64,000 bases of DNA from Mariprofundus ferrinatatus (GCF_002795825.1 NZ_CP018800.1:1426001-1490000); one strand, 5' to 3'. Shown: positions 28,039 to 37,485, counted from the first letter of the stretch. Notes: generated by a model from the letters alone, not told the origin. Numbers and translations are program-made.

Positions 28039-28058
28039 TGATCGCATTCATGCGATCA
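28039..28058. promoter_or_regulatory. Near-perfect palindrome upstream of pflB
   Basis: TGATCGCAT and ATGCGATCA form nine-base arms around a two-base centre, 54 bases before the pflB start. It could be an operator for a dimeric regulator or part of the leader RNA fold. It does not match the FNR consensus TTGAT-N4-ATCAA. Confidence 0.45.
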
Positions 28059-28111
28059 CAACAATTTCAAGGCCTACGGCTATTGAAATGTATTTTACTA
28101 AGAGGAACATC

Positions 28112-30364
28112 ATGAATTCATCAGAAACAGCTTCAGATTCGCAAGCCTGGCTTGGGTTTCAGGGTAGCCAGTGGCAAGAGCGTATAGATCTGCGCGATTT
28201 TATTCAGCAGAACTATACCCCATACACGGGGGATGAGAGCTTTCTCAGCCATGCAACAGAGCGCACCAGACAGCTCTGGACGGAAATCTCGGCACTGCTT
28301 GAGCAGGAGCGATTGAAGGGTGTACTGGATGTTTCCAGCGAAATTGGCTCTTCCATTACTGCGCACAAACCCGGCTACATCAACAGGGATATTGAACTGA
28401 TTGTGGGCCTGCAAACCGATGCGCCCCTGAAGCGCGCTATCGTACCAAACGGTGGCCTGCGCATGGTCGAAGCAGGCCTCAAGGCCTACGGTTTTGAGCT
28501 TGCTGAGTCCGTAAGGGAGGCTTATAGCCGCTACCGCAAAGATCACAATCAGGGTGTTTTTGATGTCTACAGCCCCGATATCCTCGCATGCCGCCGCTCC
28601 GGTATCATCACGGGTCTGCCGGATGCCTACGGCCGCGGACGTATCGTCGGCGACTACCGCCGTGTGGCACTTTACGGCGTCGATTTTCTGGTTGCGGACA
28701 AGCAGCGCGAAAAGGCCGAACTCAATGATGTGGAGTTCAGCGAAGCGGTGCTGCACAGCCGCGAAGAGCTATCTGAACAGATCAGAGCACTGGAAGAGCT
28801 CAGGCAGATGGCGGCAAGCTACGGCTTCGATATCGGCAGGCCGGCAGCCACAGCACAGGAGGCAGTGCAGTGGACCTACTTCGGTTACCTTGCTGCGATC
28901 AAAGAGCAAAACGGCGCCGCCATGTCGATCGGCCGTATTTCAACATTCCTCGACATCTACATTGAACGCGATATCCGGTCCGGAGTCCTCAATGAATCTG
29001 CTGCACAGGAGTTGATCGATGACCTGGTCATCAAGCTTCGCATCGTGCGTTTCCTGCGCACACCGGAGTATGACCAGCTCTTCTCGGGCGACCCGGCGTG
29101 GGTTACCGAAGCGATTGGAGGTATGGGTGAAGATGGGCGAACACTTGTAACCAGGAACAGTTTCCGTTTCCTTAACTCGCTCTTTAATCTTGGCCCTGCT
29201 CCCGAGCCCAACCTTACCGTTCTCTGGTCAAATGCGATGCCCAAGGGGTTTAAGGATTTCTGCTCCAGGGTCTCCATCGAAACAAGTGCCATCCAGTATG
29301 AGTCTGATGACCTGATGCGCGAACACTGGGGCGATGACTACGCCATCGCCTGCTGTGTATCGGCCATGCGTATCGGTAAGCAGATGCAGTTCTTCGGTGC
29401 CCGCTGCAACCTGGCAAAAACCATGCTCTATGCAATCAATGGCGGCGTGGATGAAAAGTCCGGCGTCAAGGTTGTCGACGGTTTTGAAGCGATCGATTCA
29501 GAGTTCCTTGATTACGATGAGGTTGTGCAGAAGTTCGATGCGATGATGGAGTGGCTTGCCAGAACCTATATCAAAGCGCTTAACGCCATCCACTACATGC
29601 ATGACAAATACCACTATGAGCGCATCGAGATGGCGCTGCATGACCGTGACATCCTGCGCACCATGGCCTGCGGCATTGCCGGCCTCTCCGTAACAGCTGA
29701 CTCGCTCTCCGCCATCAAGCACGCCAAGGTGCGTGTCATCCGTGATGAACAGGGCCTGGCCCGGGATTTCGAGATCGAAGGCGAATATCCGGCATATGGT
29801 AACAATGATGACCGTGCGGACAGTATTGCCGTCTGGCTGGTTGAGACTTTCATGGAGAAGATCCGCAAACACAAAACCTATCGTAACAGTGTGCCAACCC
29901 AGTCGGTACTGACCATCACCTCCAATGTGGTATACGGCAAGAAAACCGGTAATACACCGGATGGTCGCCGCACCGGCGAACCTTTTGCGCCCGGGGCCAA
30001 CGCCATGAACGGACGCGACACAAAAGGCTTTATCGCCTCGGGCGCCTCGGTTGCCAAGCTACCCTACCATGCCGCACTCGACGGCATCTCATGGACTGCG
30101 ACCTGCACGGAGGGCGCACTCGGGCACACCCTCTCTGACCGTGTAAGTAATCTGACCAACTGCGTTGATCTGTTCTGCAATGCCAACGGCTTCCATGTCA
30201 ATGTGAATGTGTTGAACAGGGATACCCTGCTTGATGCGATGGAGCATCCCGAGAATTATCCTCAGCTGACGCTGCGCGTATCCGGCTATGCGGTGAACTT
30301 CATCAAGCTGACCCGCGAGCAACAACTCGATGTCATCAACCGCACTTTCCACCTGAGCTTCTAA
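28112..30364 (+). CDS. pflB: Pyruvate formate-lyase (formate C-acetyltransferase)
   Basis: PflB splits pyruvate and CoA into acetyl-CoA and formate during anaerobic growth, using a glycyl radical. The 750 residues match the true PflB subgroup: the adjacent active-site cysteines are in AIACCVSAM near residue 413, and the radical glycine in [10 protein letters not shown] near residue 725. AGAGGA lies six bases before the ATG at 28112, better than a start eight codons upstream. pflA follows 80 bases downstream, past a strong hairpin. Being oxygen-sensitive, it implies fermentative or anoxic phases. Confidence 0.95.
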   Translation: MNSSETASDSQAWLGFQGSQWQERIDLRDFIQQNYTPYTGDESFLSHATERTRQLWTEISALLEQERLKGVLDVSSEIGSSITAHKPGYINRDIELIVGLQTDAPLKRAIVPNGGLRMVEAGLKAYGFELAESVREAYSRYRKDHNQGVFDVYSPDILACRRSGIITGLPDAYGRGRIVGDYRRVALYGVDFLVADKQREKAELNDVEFSEAVLHSREELSEQIRALEELRQMAASYGFDIGRPAATAQEAVQWTYFGYLAAIKEQNGAAMSIGRISTFLDIYIERDIRSGVLNESAAQELIDDLVIKLRIVRFLRTPEYDQLFSGDPAWVTEAIGGMGEDGRTLVTRNSFRFLNSLFNLGPAPEPNLTVLWSNAMPKGFKDFCSRVSIETSAIQYESDDLMREHWGDDYAIACCVSAMRIGKQMQFFGARCNLAKTMLYAINGGVDEKSGVKVVDGFEAIDSEFLDYDEVVQKFDAMMEWLARTYIKALNAIHYMHDKYHYERIEMALHDRDILRTMACGIAGLSVTADSLSAIKHAKVRVIRDEQGLARDFEIEGEYPAYGNNDDRADSIAVWLVETFMEKIRKHKTYRNSVPTQSVLTITSNVVYGKKTGNTPDGRRTGEPFAPGANAMNGRDTKGFIASGASVAKLPYHAALDGISWTATCTEGALGHTLSDRVSNLTNCVDLFCNANGFHVNVNVLNRDTLLDAMEHPENYPQLTLRVSGYAVNFIKLTREQQLDVINRTFHLSF

Positions 30365-30381
30365 AGAGCTTTAAACTCAGC

Positions 30382-30415
30382 GCTGCCTTGCTATCACTAT
30401 TGATGGCAAGGCAGC
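30382..30415 (+). promoter_or_regulatory. Strong hairpin between pflB and pflA
   Basis: Arms of 15 bases (30382-30396 and 30401-30415, starting GCTGCCTTGC and ending GCAAGGCAGC) pair with one G-U wobble around the loop CTAT. It begins 18 bases after the pflB stop. No U tract follows, so it is more likely an RNA-stability or processing element, or a weak attenuator, lowering pflA relative to pflB, than a full terminator. Confidence 0.65.
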
Positions 30416-30444
30416 CATATCAAGAGGTCATACACATTCCACGC

Positions 30445-31239
30445 ATGATTCAGGACAGCGAACAAAAACCGCCGGGACATATCACGCCTGCCTGTATTGA
30501 TGAGCAGGGTCGCCTGTCCGGTTTTGTCCACTCCTTTGAAATGGGGAGCGCCGTCGATGGCCCCGGCATGCGCTTTGTGCTGTTTGTCTCCGGCTGCCAG
30601 TTCCGCTGCCTCTACTGCCATAACCCCGACACCATTAAACTGCATAACGGCAGAGTGATGACTGTCGATGCCGTGCTCGGAGAGATCGCCGAGTACGCAT
30701 CATTCCTCCGCTTTGCCGGCGGAGTGACGATCAGCGGTGGCGAGCCATTGATGCAGGCCCATTTCATCCGCGAGATTTTCTATCTTGCAAAGAACGATCT
30801 GCATCTGCACACCGCGCTGGATACGCAGGGCTTTCTGGCAGGACATCTGGAAGATGAGTGGTTTGATGATGTGGATCTGGTTCTGCTCGATATCAAACAT
30901 ATCGACCCGGATAAGCATCTGGCATTGACCTCCCAGCCGCTGCAGCCGACATTGGATTTTGCACAGCGCCTCTCCACCATGGGCAAGAAGATGTGGATTC
31001 GCTACGTGCTGGTGCCGGGTTACAGCGATGGATTCGATGATGTTGAAAAGCTGGCCGATTTCGTCGCGGCGCTGCAGGGAGTCGAACGCGTGGAGGTGCT
31101 GCCATTCCACAAGATGGGGGAGCACAAATGGGAAGAACTGGGATTTACATACCAGCTTAAAGAGGTTCAGCCACCCTCCCCTGCGCTTGTGAAGCGGGTC
31201 ATCGACCAGTTCAGCCAGCGCGGGCTTATTGCCTGCTAA
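30445..31239 (+). CDS. pflA: Pyruvate formate-lyase activating enzyme
   Basis: A radical SAM enzyme that installs the glycyl radical on PflB. The cluster motif CQFRCLYC lies near residue 51 and is followed by HNPD; TISGGEPLMQ and the LDIKHID motif are present. Start choice is uncertain: an upstream ATG at 30403 lies inside the hairpin, so the ATG at 30445 (about 264 residues) is preferred although AAGAGG is 17 bases away. The N-terminus is about 20 residues longer than E. coli PflA. Confidence 0.92.
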   Translation: MIQDSEQKPPGHITPACIDEQGRLSGFVHSFEMGSAVDGPGMRFVLFVSGCQFRCLYCHNPDTIKLHNGRVMTVDAVLGEIAEYASFLRFAGGVTISGGEPLMQAHFIREIFYLAKNDLHLHTALDTQGFLAGHLEDEWFDDVDLVLLDIKHIDPDKHLALTSQPLQPTLDFAQRLSTMGKKMWIRYVLVPGYSDGFDDVEKLADFVAALQGVERVEVLPFHKMGEHKWEELGFTYQLKEVQPPSPALVKRVIDQFSQRGLIAC

Positions 31240-31297
31240 CCGGCCGCGCCCGCATCTGCCCGGCCTGGAAAATTGCGGTCGCCGGCAATAACCAACA

Positions 31298-31325
31298 TTG
31301 ACAATTTGATGCCATACGCTATTAA
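31298..31325 (+). promoter_or_regulatory. Sigma70-type promoter for the cytochrome c gene
   Basis: TTGACA at 31298-31303 is a perfect -35 and TATTAA at 31320-31325 a good -10, 16 bases apart. Transcription would start near 31332, some 20 bases before the GTG start, leaving room for the GGGAGGAC ribosome site. Confidence 0.65.
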
Positions 31326-31353
31326 TTTAGGGGATTGGTTCAGGGAGGACACT

Positions 31354-32700
31354 GTGATCGGACTATCTTTTACACTCGCAATTACTTTCATGATGCTGGC
31401 AGCGCCTGCGAGCGTTGCTGCCGCAAAACCTGACTCGACACCGCCGGTAATCAAGCTGATCGGTGCCGATTCGGTCACGATCCAGGTTGGGGAGAGTTAC
31501 AGGGATGCCGGAGCCAAAGCCAGCGATGATGTCGATGGCGACATCTCGGCCAGCATCCGCTCTGTCAGCACGCTCGACACCTCCAAACCAGGCACCTATG
31601 CCGTGGCCTACAATGTGAACGATGCGGCCGGTAACGCGGCAGCTTCCGTATTCAGGTTTGTGAAGGTGGTTGAGGCCGCTGCTGAACCCGCTGCCGAACC
31701 TGCAGTGAAAGCTGCTCCGGAACCTGTTGCTCCAGCAGCCACTGCCGTTACAGCGCCGGCAGTTGAGACTGTCATTGAGGACACCGCTGAGCCTGCCACC
31801 GAACCGGCGGTTGAGACTGTAGTTGAAGAGGTCGCCGAACCCGCTCCCGAAACCAAGCCGGCGCCCGCTGCCAAAGCCGACACCAGACCTCCGGTGATCA
31901 AGCTTAGGGGCGAGGCTTCCATCTCCATCAATGAGGGGGAGGAGTTTATCGATCCGGGAGCCACAGCGTGGGATATGGTGGATGGTAACCTTACCAGTCG
32001 TATTCGCGTAAGCGGCGAGGTCAACACATCACGCCCAGCTGCCTATATGATCAGCTACAACGTCAGCGACAGGGCCGGTAACAGCGCCAAAAAGGTTTCG
32101 CGCTTTGTCACGGTCCTTCGCACCGTCGATATGACTCCGCCGGTCATCACCCTTAAAGGCGGTGATTCACTCACTCTGGTTGAAGATGAGAAGTATATCG
32201 AAGCCGGCTTTACGGCAATGGACGAAGTTGATGGCGACCTCACTGCCAGGGTTGAACAGGGCGGCATGGTCAACACAGCTCGGCCCGGTACCTACACCCT
32301 GAAATATTTTGTCGCCGACAGGGCCGATAACCGGACAATTATCGAGAGAAAGATAACAGTGACACCTCGCGGCGATGCGGCTGCAGGCGAAGCTCTGGCC
32401 ATGAAGAAGTGCGCCAGTTGCCATAATATCACTTCGACCAAAAAGAAATTCGGACCCGGCCTGAAAGGCGTCTATGGCCGCAAGGCCGGCAGCATGGATG
32501 ATTTCAACTACAGCAGTTGGTTAGGGGCCGGAAAATGGAGCTGGGATAAGGAGAACCTGAAGATCTGGCTTGGCGAGAATACAAAAGAGGCCGTCAAGAA
32601 GGTTTCAGGCAATCCGGATGCCCGCACCAAGATGAATTTCAGAGGCCTTTCCGGTGATGATCTGGATAACATCATCGCCTTCCTTAAAAGAAACCGGTGA
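31354..32700 (+). CDS. Periplasmic cytochrome c with three Ig-like (DUF5011/HYR) repeats
   Basis: Starts at GTG 31354 because GGGAGGAC precedes it. A Sec signal peptide (1-24, ending SVAAA) leads to three beta-sandwich repeats of about 75 residues, each opening PPVIKL or PPVITL and carrying DxVDGD/GNLT and D(R)AGN elements; an Ala/Pro/Glu-rich linker of about 70 residues separates the first and second. The C-terminal 100 residues are a class I cytochrome c with CASCH near residue 352 and a likely Met ligand in TKMNF. The fusion suggests a surface or periplasmic electron carrier on an adhesive stalk; partners are unknown. Confidence 0.8.
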   Translation: MIGLSFTLAITFMMLAAPASVAAAKPDSTPPVIKLIGADSVTIQVGESYRDAGAKASDDVDGDISASIRSVSTLDTSKPGTYAVAYNVNDAAGNAAASVFRFVKVVEAAAEPAAEPAVKAAPEPVAPAATAVTAPAVETVIEDTAEPATEPAVETVVEEVAEPAPETKPAPAAKADTRPPVIKLRGEASISINEGEEFIDPGATAWDMVDGNLTSRIRVSGEVNTSRPAAYMISYNVSDRAGNSAKKVSRFVTVLRTVDMTPPVITLKGGDSLTLVEDEKYIEAGFTAMDEVDGDLTARVEQGGMVNTARPGTYTLKYFVADRADNRTIIERKITVTPRGDAAAGEALAMKKCASCHNITSTKKKFGPGLKGVYGRKAGSMDDFNYSSWLGAGKWSWDKENLKIWLGENTKEAVKKVSGNPDARTKMNFRGLSGDDLDNIIAFLKRNR

Positions 32701-32891
32701 GCTCCACAGACAGTTCGAAGGCGTATGCGTCTACCATTCGGTAATCCTGCAATATTGGTGTAAGATGTCCGATTGATGAGTAAGTCGAGTTGCTTGTCTC
32801 CCCTTTTCACCTCTGTCCAGTGAGATATGGGTGCATTATTGAGGGCGATACGATTTAGCCGGACTGGTTTCTGGCAACAATGGAGCAACAG

Positions 32892-33245
32892 ATGGCATAC
32901 GCAGAAGATCAACTTATATTACGCAACGGTCAGACTCTGGCTGGGAAAGTTCTTAAAAATGATTATAAAATCAAAACCTCCTTTGGTGTTGTCACCGTGA
33001 AAAAAGAGAACATCTCCCATATCTGTTTGAAGCGGGCAGATGAAACAGGGTTCCCGGCCACGGATGAGATCAGGACCATTCACGGCGATGATATCAAAGG
33101 CAAGTTGGTACAAACCCTGACAATTTCATTTGTACTGGCTGCGAATAATCAAACCGCCAGAATATCGAGGGACAAGATCCACTCCATCACATTTCTCGGA
33201 GCACTGGATAGTGACCCTGAAGGTTATCCGCAACTCACAGCATAA
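32892..33245 (+). CDS. Hypothetical protein (117 aa)
   Basis: No signal peptide or membrane segment. The pattern of alternating hydrophobic and charged residues (LILRNGQTLAGKVLKNDYKI, then FGVVTVKKENISHICL) suggests two small beta barrels of SH3 type, in the manner of short domains that appear in repeat proteins. The ATG at 32892 has GGAG six bases upstream; one four codons earlier does not. It follows the cytochrome gene by 191 bases, with nothing recognised between. Confidence 0.55.
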   Translation: MAYAEDQLILRNGQTLAGKVLKNDYKIKTSFGVVTVKKENISHICLKRADETGFPATDEIRTIHGDDIKGKLVQTLTISFVLAANNQTARISRDKIHSITFLGALDSDPEGYPQLTA

Positions 33246-33340
33246 AAACGCTGTTTAAGCGCGTGGGAAAAAACTGCCAATATTCCGGGAGTCAGCAGAG
33301 AGCCTTCGGAGCAGTATGATGTGGCGGAGTAGCTCGTGTG

Positions 33341-34864
33341 TTACTTCAGCAGATTATAATCACGCAGGTGGAACCATCTGCGTGACAAGATAAAACCGGT
33401 CACCGGTTCAGGCGACAGGCTGGTCACCTCCTCACACATGTTCTTTCTGTAGAAGGCGGTGGTACTGCCCTCCTGCCAGACCGTCTTCTGCATCTTCGCT
33501 CTCATCTCAGCAACGTAGGCATCCTGAAGCTCCTGTTTGGGCTCGATCGCCCTGATGCTCGCATCCGCCTTCACGGCACTGATCGCCTGCACGATATAAT
33601 CGGTCGCCACCTGCATATAGGAGATCTGCGAGCTGTGGCCGGAGCCGGTGTTCGGGCCGTTCACTTTAAAGTAGTTGGGATAACCCGCCATGGTGATGCC
33701 CTTGTAAGAGGAGATGGCGCTGCTCTCCCACTCACTGTTGAGGTTACGGCCACCCTTGCCAAACACCTGAAAGGTCAGCGCCCGTTTCATATCCGAATAG
33801 GCGTAATAGCCCGTGGCATAGACGATGATATCCAGGTCGATCTCTTTGCCATCTCTGGTTCTGATGCCTGCAGGCGTGATGCGATCAATGCCGCTGATAT
33901 CGACATCGACATTTGCTTTGGCAAGCGCCGGCAGATAGCTGTTGGTCGGGATAACACGACGGCAGCCCAGCTCGTAATCGGGCATCATATGCGCACGCAA
34001 CGTCTCATCCTGAATATATTTTTCGAGCTGCTTTTTCAGCCTTCTGCGATAATGGCTTTTCATGAAGGGTGCGAGCCTTGAGATCAGCGGATAGCGGCGA
34101 AAGGCGATAAACCGGATATCATAGAAGATAAAGACGAAGAGACGGATGAGATGGCGGATGCCCGGCAGCGTGCGGATATGGCGCTCAAGGGGGCTGTACT
34201 CCCTGTCCGAGCGCGGAAGGATCCACTGCGCCTTGCCCATAAAGAGGGTTAAGCGGGAAACCTTGTCGGCCATGGCGGGCACGATCTGCGCCCCGGAACA
34301 TCCCGAACCGATCACCCCGACACGTTTGCCTTCATAAGCCACCGAATGATCCCAGTGACCGGCGTGGAATATCGCGCCCTTGAAGGTCTCCGCACCGTTG
34401 ATATCGGGAATATGCGGGTTGGCCAGCACGCCGCTGCTGTCGATCACAAAGCGGCAGCTGTAGTGCTCGCCCGACTCGGTATGCACATGCCACAGGCATC
34501 TGCTTTCGTCATAGGTGAGGCTGGTGACTGTCTGGTTTGTTCTGGCGTATTTTTTCAGGCCGAACCTGTCGATGATGTGGTTGGTATATGCGAGCAGTTC
34601 GCGCTGCGGGGCGAAGGTTTTACTGAACGGAAAGGGGATAAAGGAGATGCAATACAGGCTGGTGGGAATATCCACCTCGGCCCCGGGATAGGAGTTAACC
34701 TGCCAGGTACCCCCTAACTCGGGGCTGCGCTCCAGCAGGACAAAATCGTCAAACCCCTTTTTCTGCAGACGGACAGCCGCAAGCAGCCCCGAAAAGCCGC
34801 TGCCGATAATGACGATCTCAAAATATTGTGGTTCTGTTGATGGCATTGACGCTGATGTTCCCAT
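33341..34864 (-). CDS. Flavin-containing monooxygenase, Baeyer-Villiger type
   Basis: NADPH- and FAD-dependent oxygenation of ketones or similar compounds is predicted. Two Rossmann motifs are seen, GSGFSG near residue 20 (FAD) and GSGCSG near 190 (NADPH), with the Baeyer-Villiger fingerprint FKGAIFHAGHW between them and the ATGYYAY motif near 350. The start is uncertain; the ATG at 34864 or one six codons in are both reasonable and neither has a clear ribosome site. It stands between a hypothetical gene and serC with no pathway partner, so the substrate is unknown. Confidence 0.85.
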   Translation of the reverse strand: MGTSASMPSTEPQYFEIVIIGSGFSGLLAAVRLQKKGFDDFVLLERSPELGGTWQVNSYPGAEVDIPTSLYCISFIPFPFSKTFAPQRELLAYTNHIIDRFGLKKYARTNQTVTSLTYDESRCLWHVHTESGEHYSCRFVIDSSGVLANPHIPDINGAETFKGAIFHAGHWDHSVAYEGKRVGVIGSGCSGAQIVPAMADKVSRLTLFMGKAQWILPRSDREYSPLERHIRTLPGIRHLIRLFVFIFYDIRFIAFRRYPLISRLAPFMKSHYRRRLKKQLEKYIQDETLRAHMMPDYELGCRRVIPTNSYLPALAKANVDVDISGIDRITPAGIRTRDGKEIDLDIIVYATGYYAYSDMKRALTFQVFGKGGRNLNSEWESSAISSYKGITMAGYPNYFKVNGPNTGSGHSSQISYMQVATDYIVQAISAVKADASIRAIEPKQELQDAYVAEMRAKMQKTVWQEGSTTAFYRKNMCEEVTSLSPEPVTGFILSRRWFHLRDYNLLK

Positions 34865-34909
34865 GCCCAAATTCTAGTAGCCCCTAGGACCATAGTACAT
34901 CTGAAACGA

Positions 34910-34947
34910 CAAAGCCCCCTGCCAATACGGATCGGAAGGGGGCTTTG
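34910..34947 (-). terminator. Likely terminator of serC
   Basis: The inverted repeat AAAGCCCCCT/AGGGGGCTTT has 11-base arms around 16 bases, 45 bases downstream of the serC stop. Only a short T-rich run follows on the minus strand, so it may act with Rho or as a 3' stability hairpin. Confidence 0.6.
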
Positions 34948-34991
34948 ATTGAACGGGCTCAAACGTCGCAAACCGTCTGAGCAGTTTGGTC

Positions 34992-36074
34992 TTAAGCGTT
35001 GGCCGCTTCAAACTCCTGCATATAGGCAACCAGTGCATCGACACCGGCTTCCGGCATGGCGTTGTAGATGGAGGCACGCATACCGCCGACGGAGCGGTGC
35101 CCTTTCAGGGTCACGAGTCCCCTCTCTGCAGCCCCTTTCAGGAATGCCGCATCCAGTTCGGCATCGGCCAGCGTGAACGGTACGTTCATCCAAGAGCGGG
35201 CGTTTATCGCCACAGGGTTGGCGTAGAAGTCGCTGCCGTCGATAACCGCATAGAGCTTCTCCGCCTTGCGCTTGTTGATCGCAGCCATCCCTTCCAGACC
35301 GCCCAGCCCTTTTAGCCACTCGAATACAAGCCCGGCCATATACCAGCTGTAGGTGGCAGGCGTATTGTACATCGAGTCGTTGTCGGCATGGGTGGCGTAG
35401 TTGAACATGGTCGGGCAGATATCGGTCGCCTTACCGAGCAGATCATCACGGATGATGACGATGGTCAGGCCCGCAGGACCGATGTTCTTCTGCGCACCGG
35501 CATAGATCATGCCGAACCTGGAGACGTCGATCGGGCGCGACAGGATGGTGGAGGACATGTCGGCAATCAGCGGCACGCCGTTGGTTTCAGGGATGTAATC
35601 GAACTCGACACCGCCGATGGTCTCGTTGGGCGTGTAGTGCACGTAGGCGGCGTTCGGGTCCAGTTTCAGCTCCGCCTGTGTCGGTACGGAGGTAAAGCCG
35701 TTATCGGAGGTGTCGGCAGCGATATTGACGGTAATGTAACGCTTGGCCTCGGCAATCGCCTTCTTCGACCACATACCGGTGTTGATGTAATCGGCACTGG
35801 TTTTATCGCCCATCAGGTTCAGTGGAATCATGGCGAACTGGGAAGAGGCGCCGCCCTGCAGGAAGAGCACCTTGTAGTTGTCGGGAATACCCATCACATC
35901 GCGCAGGTCAGCCTCAGCTTTTGCCGCGATGGACATATACTCCTTACCGCGATGGCTCATCTCCATCGTGGACATGCCTGAGCCGTTCCAATCCAGCATT
36001 TCGGCTTGCGCGCGCTCGATTACAGCAGTCGGCAGCATTGCCGGGCCTGCACTGAAATTAAACTTTCTTGCCAT
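34992..36074 (-). CDS. serC: Phosphoserine aminotransferase
   Basis: SerC makes 3-phosphoserine from 3-phosphohydroxypyruvate, feeding serine and pyridoxal phosphate synthesis. The 360 residues begin RKFNFSAGPAMLP, and AGAQKNIGPAGLTIVI near residue 195 carries the PLP lysine. RSVGGMRASIYNA near the end is the substrate-binding arginine region. AAGGATAGGT precedes the ATG. Confidence 0.96.
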   Translation of the reverse strand: MARKFNFSAGPAMLPTAVIERAQAEMLDWNGSGMSTMEMSHRGKEYMSIAAKAEADLRDVMGIPDNYKVLFLQGGASSQFAMIPLNLMGDKTSADYINTGMWSKKAIAEAKRYITVNIAADTSDNGFTSVPTQAELKLDPNAAYVHYTPNETIGGVEFDYIPETNGVPLIADMSSTILSRPIDVSRFGMIYAGAQKNIGPAGLTIVIIRDDLLGKATDICPTMFNYATHADNDSMYNTPATYSWYMAGLVFEWLKGLGGLEGMAAINKRKAEKLYAVIDGSDFYANPVAINARSWMNVPFTLADAELDAAFLKGAAERGLVTLKGHRSVGGMRASIYNAMPEAGVDALVAYMQEFEAANA

Positions 36075-36324
36075 GATTACCTATCCTTTTCCGGGGAATT
36101 CTTAAGCGCGTGGGAAGATAGCCCTATAGAGACAATTCCTCAATGCGCGAAAAAGCTGTTCCGACAGCATGGCATACTGTTCTCAAGGCGGATTTCAGCC
36201 ATGAAGGCAGTGATCTGCAGCCTAAAAGTACTATTTCGTAAGTGCGATAAACAATTTCGGCAGCCGTCACGCGTGGTCGATTACGGTAGCTGCCCTTTTT
36301 CATTGTCGCGGCAGTCAGGCGACT

Positions 36325-36711
36325 CTATTTTTTCCTTAGCCAACGCATGGCATCACCCTTTGAGTAAAAAGCCTCCAGAGAGCGTGACCTGTTGCCCTGA
36401 GTCAGTAATTTCACCGACTTGTAAAATTCTGTGAGTTCCCTCTGCTTGCCTTCAAGTACCACCCAGGCCAATTTCGATTCAGGGTCGATCGTGCGCAACA
36501 TAGCCGCATTCTTTGCCACCTCGATGAGATATGAAAAGTTAAACTCGCTCCAGTCGCCCCGGGTCACATCGAACAGTTCATTGAAGCCATAATAATCGCC
36601 ATGGCTCCATATCTCCTTCACGTACTCAATAAAATCTTCCTTACTCATTTTTCCGACACAAGTGGAGTAAACAATTCGCTCATTGGTATCTACAGAATTT
36701 TGTATAGGCAT
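36325..36711 (-). CDS. SpoIIAA/STAS-like protein (128 aa)
   Basis: A soluble protein resembling SpoIIAA-like STAS proteins (PF11964 type): an N-terminal strand NERIVYSTCVGKMS, a helix, FNELFDVTRGDWSEF, the strand KLAWVVLEGKQ and a final SLEAFYSKGDAMRWL helix. Proteins of this class carry regulatory or lipid-binding roles not settled by sequence. GGGAGGA lies nine bases before the ATG. A cyclic-nucleotide-binding gene lies immediately upstream on the same strand, 57 bases away, suggesting a shared signalling task. Confidence 0.6.
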   Translation of the reverse strand: MPIQNSVDTNERIVYSTCVGKMSKEDFIEYVKEIWSHGDYYGFNELFDVTRGDWSEFNFSYLIEVAKNAAMLRTIDPESKLAWVVLEGKQRELTEFYKSVKLLTQGNRSRSLEAFYSKGDAMRWLRKK

Positions 36712-36768
36712 TGAACCATCCTCCCGGCTACGTCATTTCTGCAGCTATCACTGAAGTGAGCACCTCGG

Positions 36769-37485
36769 TCAGATAAAGCGCCTGATCAGCGGTGTCCAGT
36801 CGGTCGGTTTTCTGTTGATGATGTGATCGATGAGTTTCGTGGTTTTGTTTGCGACACTCAATGCTGTCATCTCCTTCGGATCAGGAAGGATCGCGCCTGA
36901 GCCCGAGGATTCGTACGCATCGGCAAGCTGCCCCGATGTCCTGCGCAGCTGCAGACTAAGCCCCTGGGAAAGCGCCTTCATGAAGGCGATCCCGGCACGT
37001 GGATGGTCCGCTAAAATCTTATCGAAGTTTTCACGCGTGATCATCAGCAAGGTACACGGGGTACGGGCAATCACAGTGGCAGAGCGCGGATAGCTATCCA
37101 TCAGTGCCATTTCGCCAATGCTGCGGCCGCGGGAAAGCGATGAGACAGCGATCAGGTTTCCGGTTTGCGCGCGTTTGTAGACGTCGACTGTTCCGGACAC
37201 AATAAAGCACATGAAATCGCTCTCTTCGCCCTCGCTAAACAGAGGCTGCTTCTCAGCCAGGTGCGCGGTTTTCATGCGTGCAGCAATGGCTCTGATCTGC
37301 GAGCCATCGATGTCATCAAAAAGAGGAATGGCCCCTGTCATCTCAATCATTTCATTTATTGAACATTCAGGCTGGTCAAATTGGCCTAACAGATAAGCTT
37401 CCGGGTTACCCTTGGATGCTATGCCTCCCACCCTGTTCTGAGGCAGCTGCCTTGGTGTACCTGAAATTCTTGAGCCTAGTTGCAT
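36769..37485 (-). CDS. Cyclic-nucleotide-binding domain protein
   Basis: One cNMP-binding domain occupies about residues 50-170: IPLFDDIDGSQI, the GEESDFMCFIVSGTVDVYK beta roll, and the phosphate cassette GRSIGEMALMDSYPRSATV. No helix-turn-helix is seen, so it is not a CRP-type DNA-binding regulator; the C-terminal tail (170-238) is helical and charged. It could read cAMP from the cyclase at 7347. The start at 37485 has a G-rich site just upstream; an internal ATG near the domain start is possible. Confidence 0.78.
   Translation of the reverse strand: MQLGSRISGTPRQLPQNRVGGIASKGNPEAYLLGQFDQPECSINEMIEMTGAIPLFDDIDGSQIRAIAARMKTAHLAEKQPLFSEGEESDFMCFIVSGTVDVYKRAQTGNLIAVSSLSRGRSIGEMALMDSYPRSATVIARTPCTLLMITRENFDKILADHPRAGIAFMKALSQGLSLQLRRTSGQLADAYESSGSGAILPDPKEMTALSVANKTTKLIDHIINRKPTDWTPLIRRFI

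Larger units (their letters stand above)
27726..28111. other. 386-base nhaB-pflB intergenic region with leader signals
   Basis: Long non-coding stretch before pflB. It holds a possible promoter (27816-27845), a short reading frame (27844-27975), hairpin-forming repeats at 27925-27948, 27997-28016 and 28064-28089, and a 20-base palindrome at 28039-28058. Together they look like a regulated 5' leader for the pfl genes. No tRNA or transposon remnant is visible. Confidence 0.55.

Noticed and set aside
33255-36116. A repeated 15-mer, TTAAGCGCGTGGGAA, at 33255 and 36102
   Set aside because: A few chance 15-base matches are expected in 64 kb, and flanks differ.
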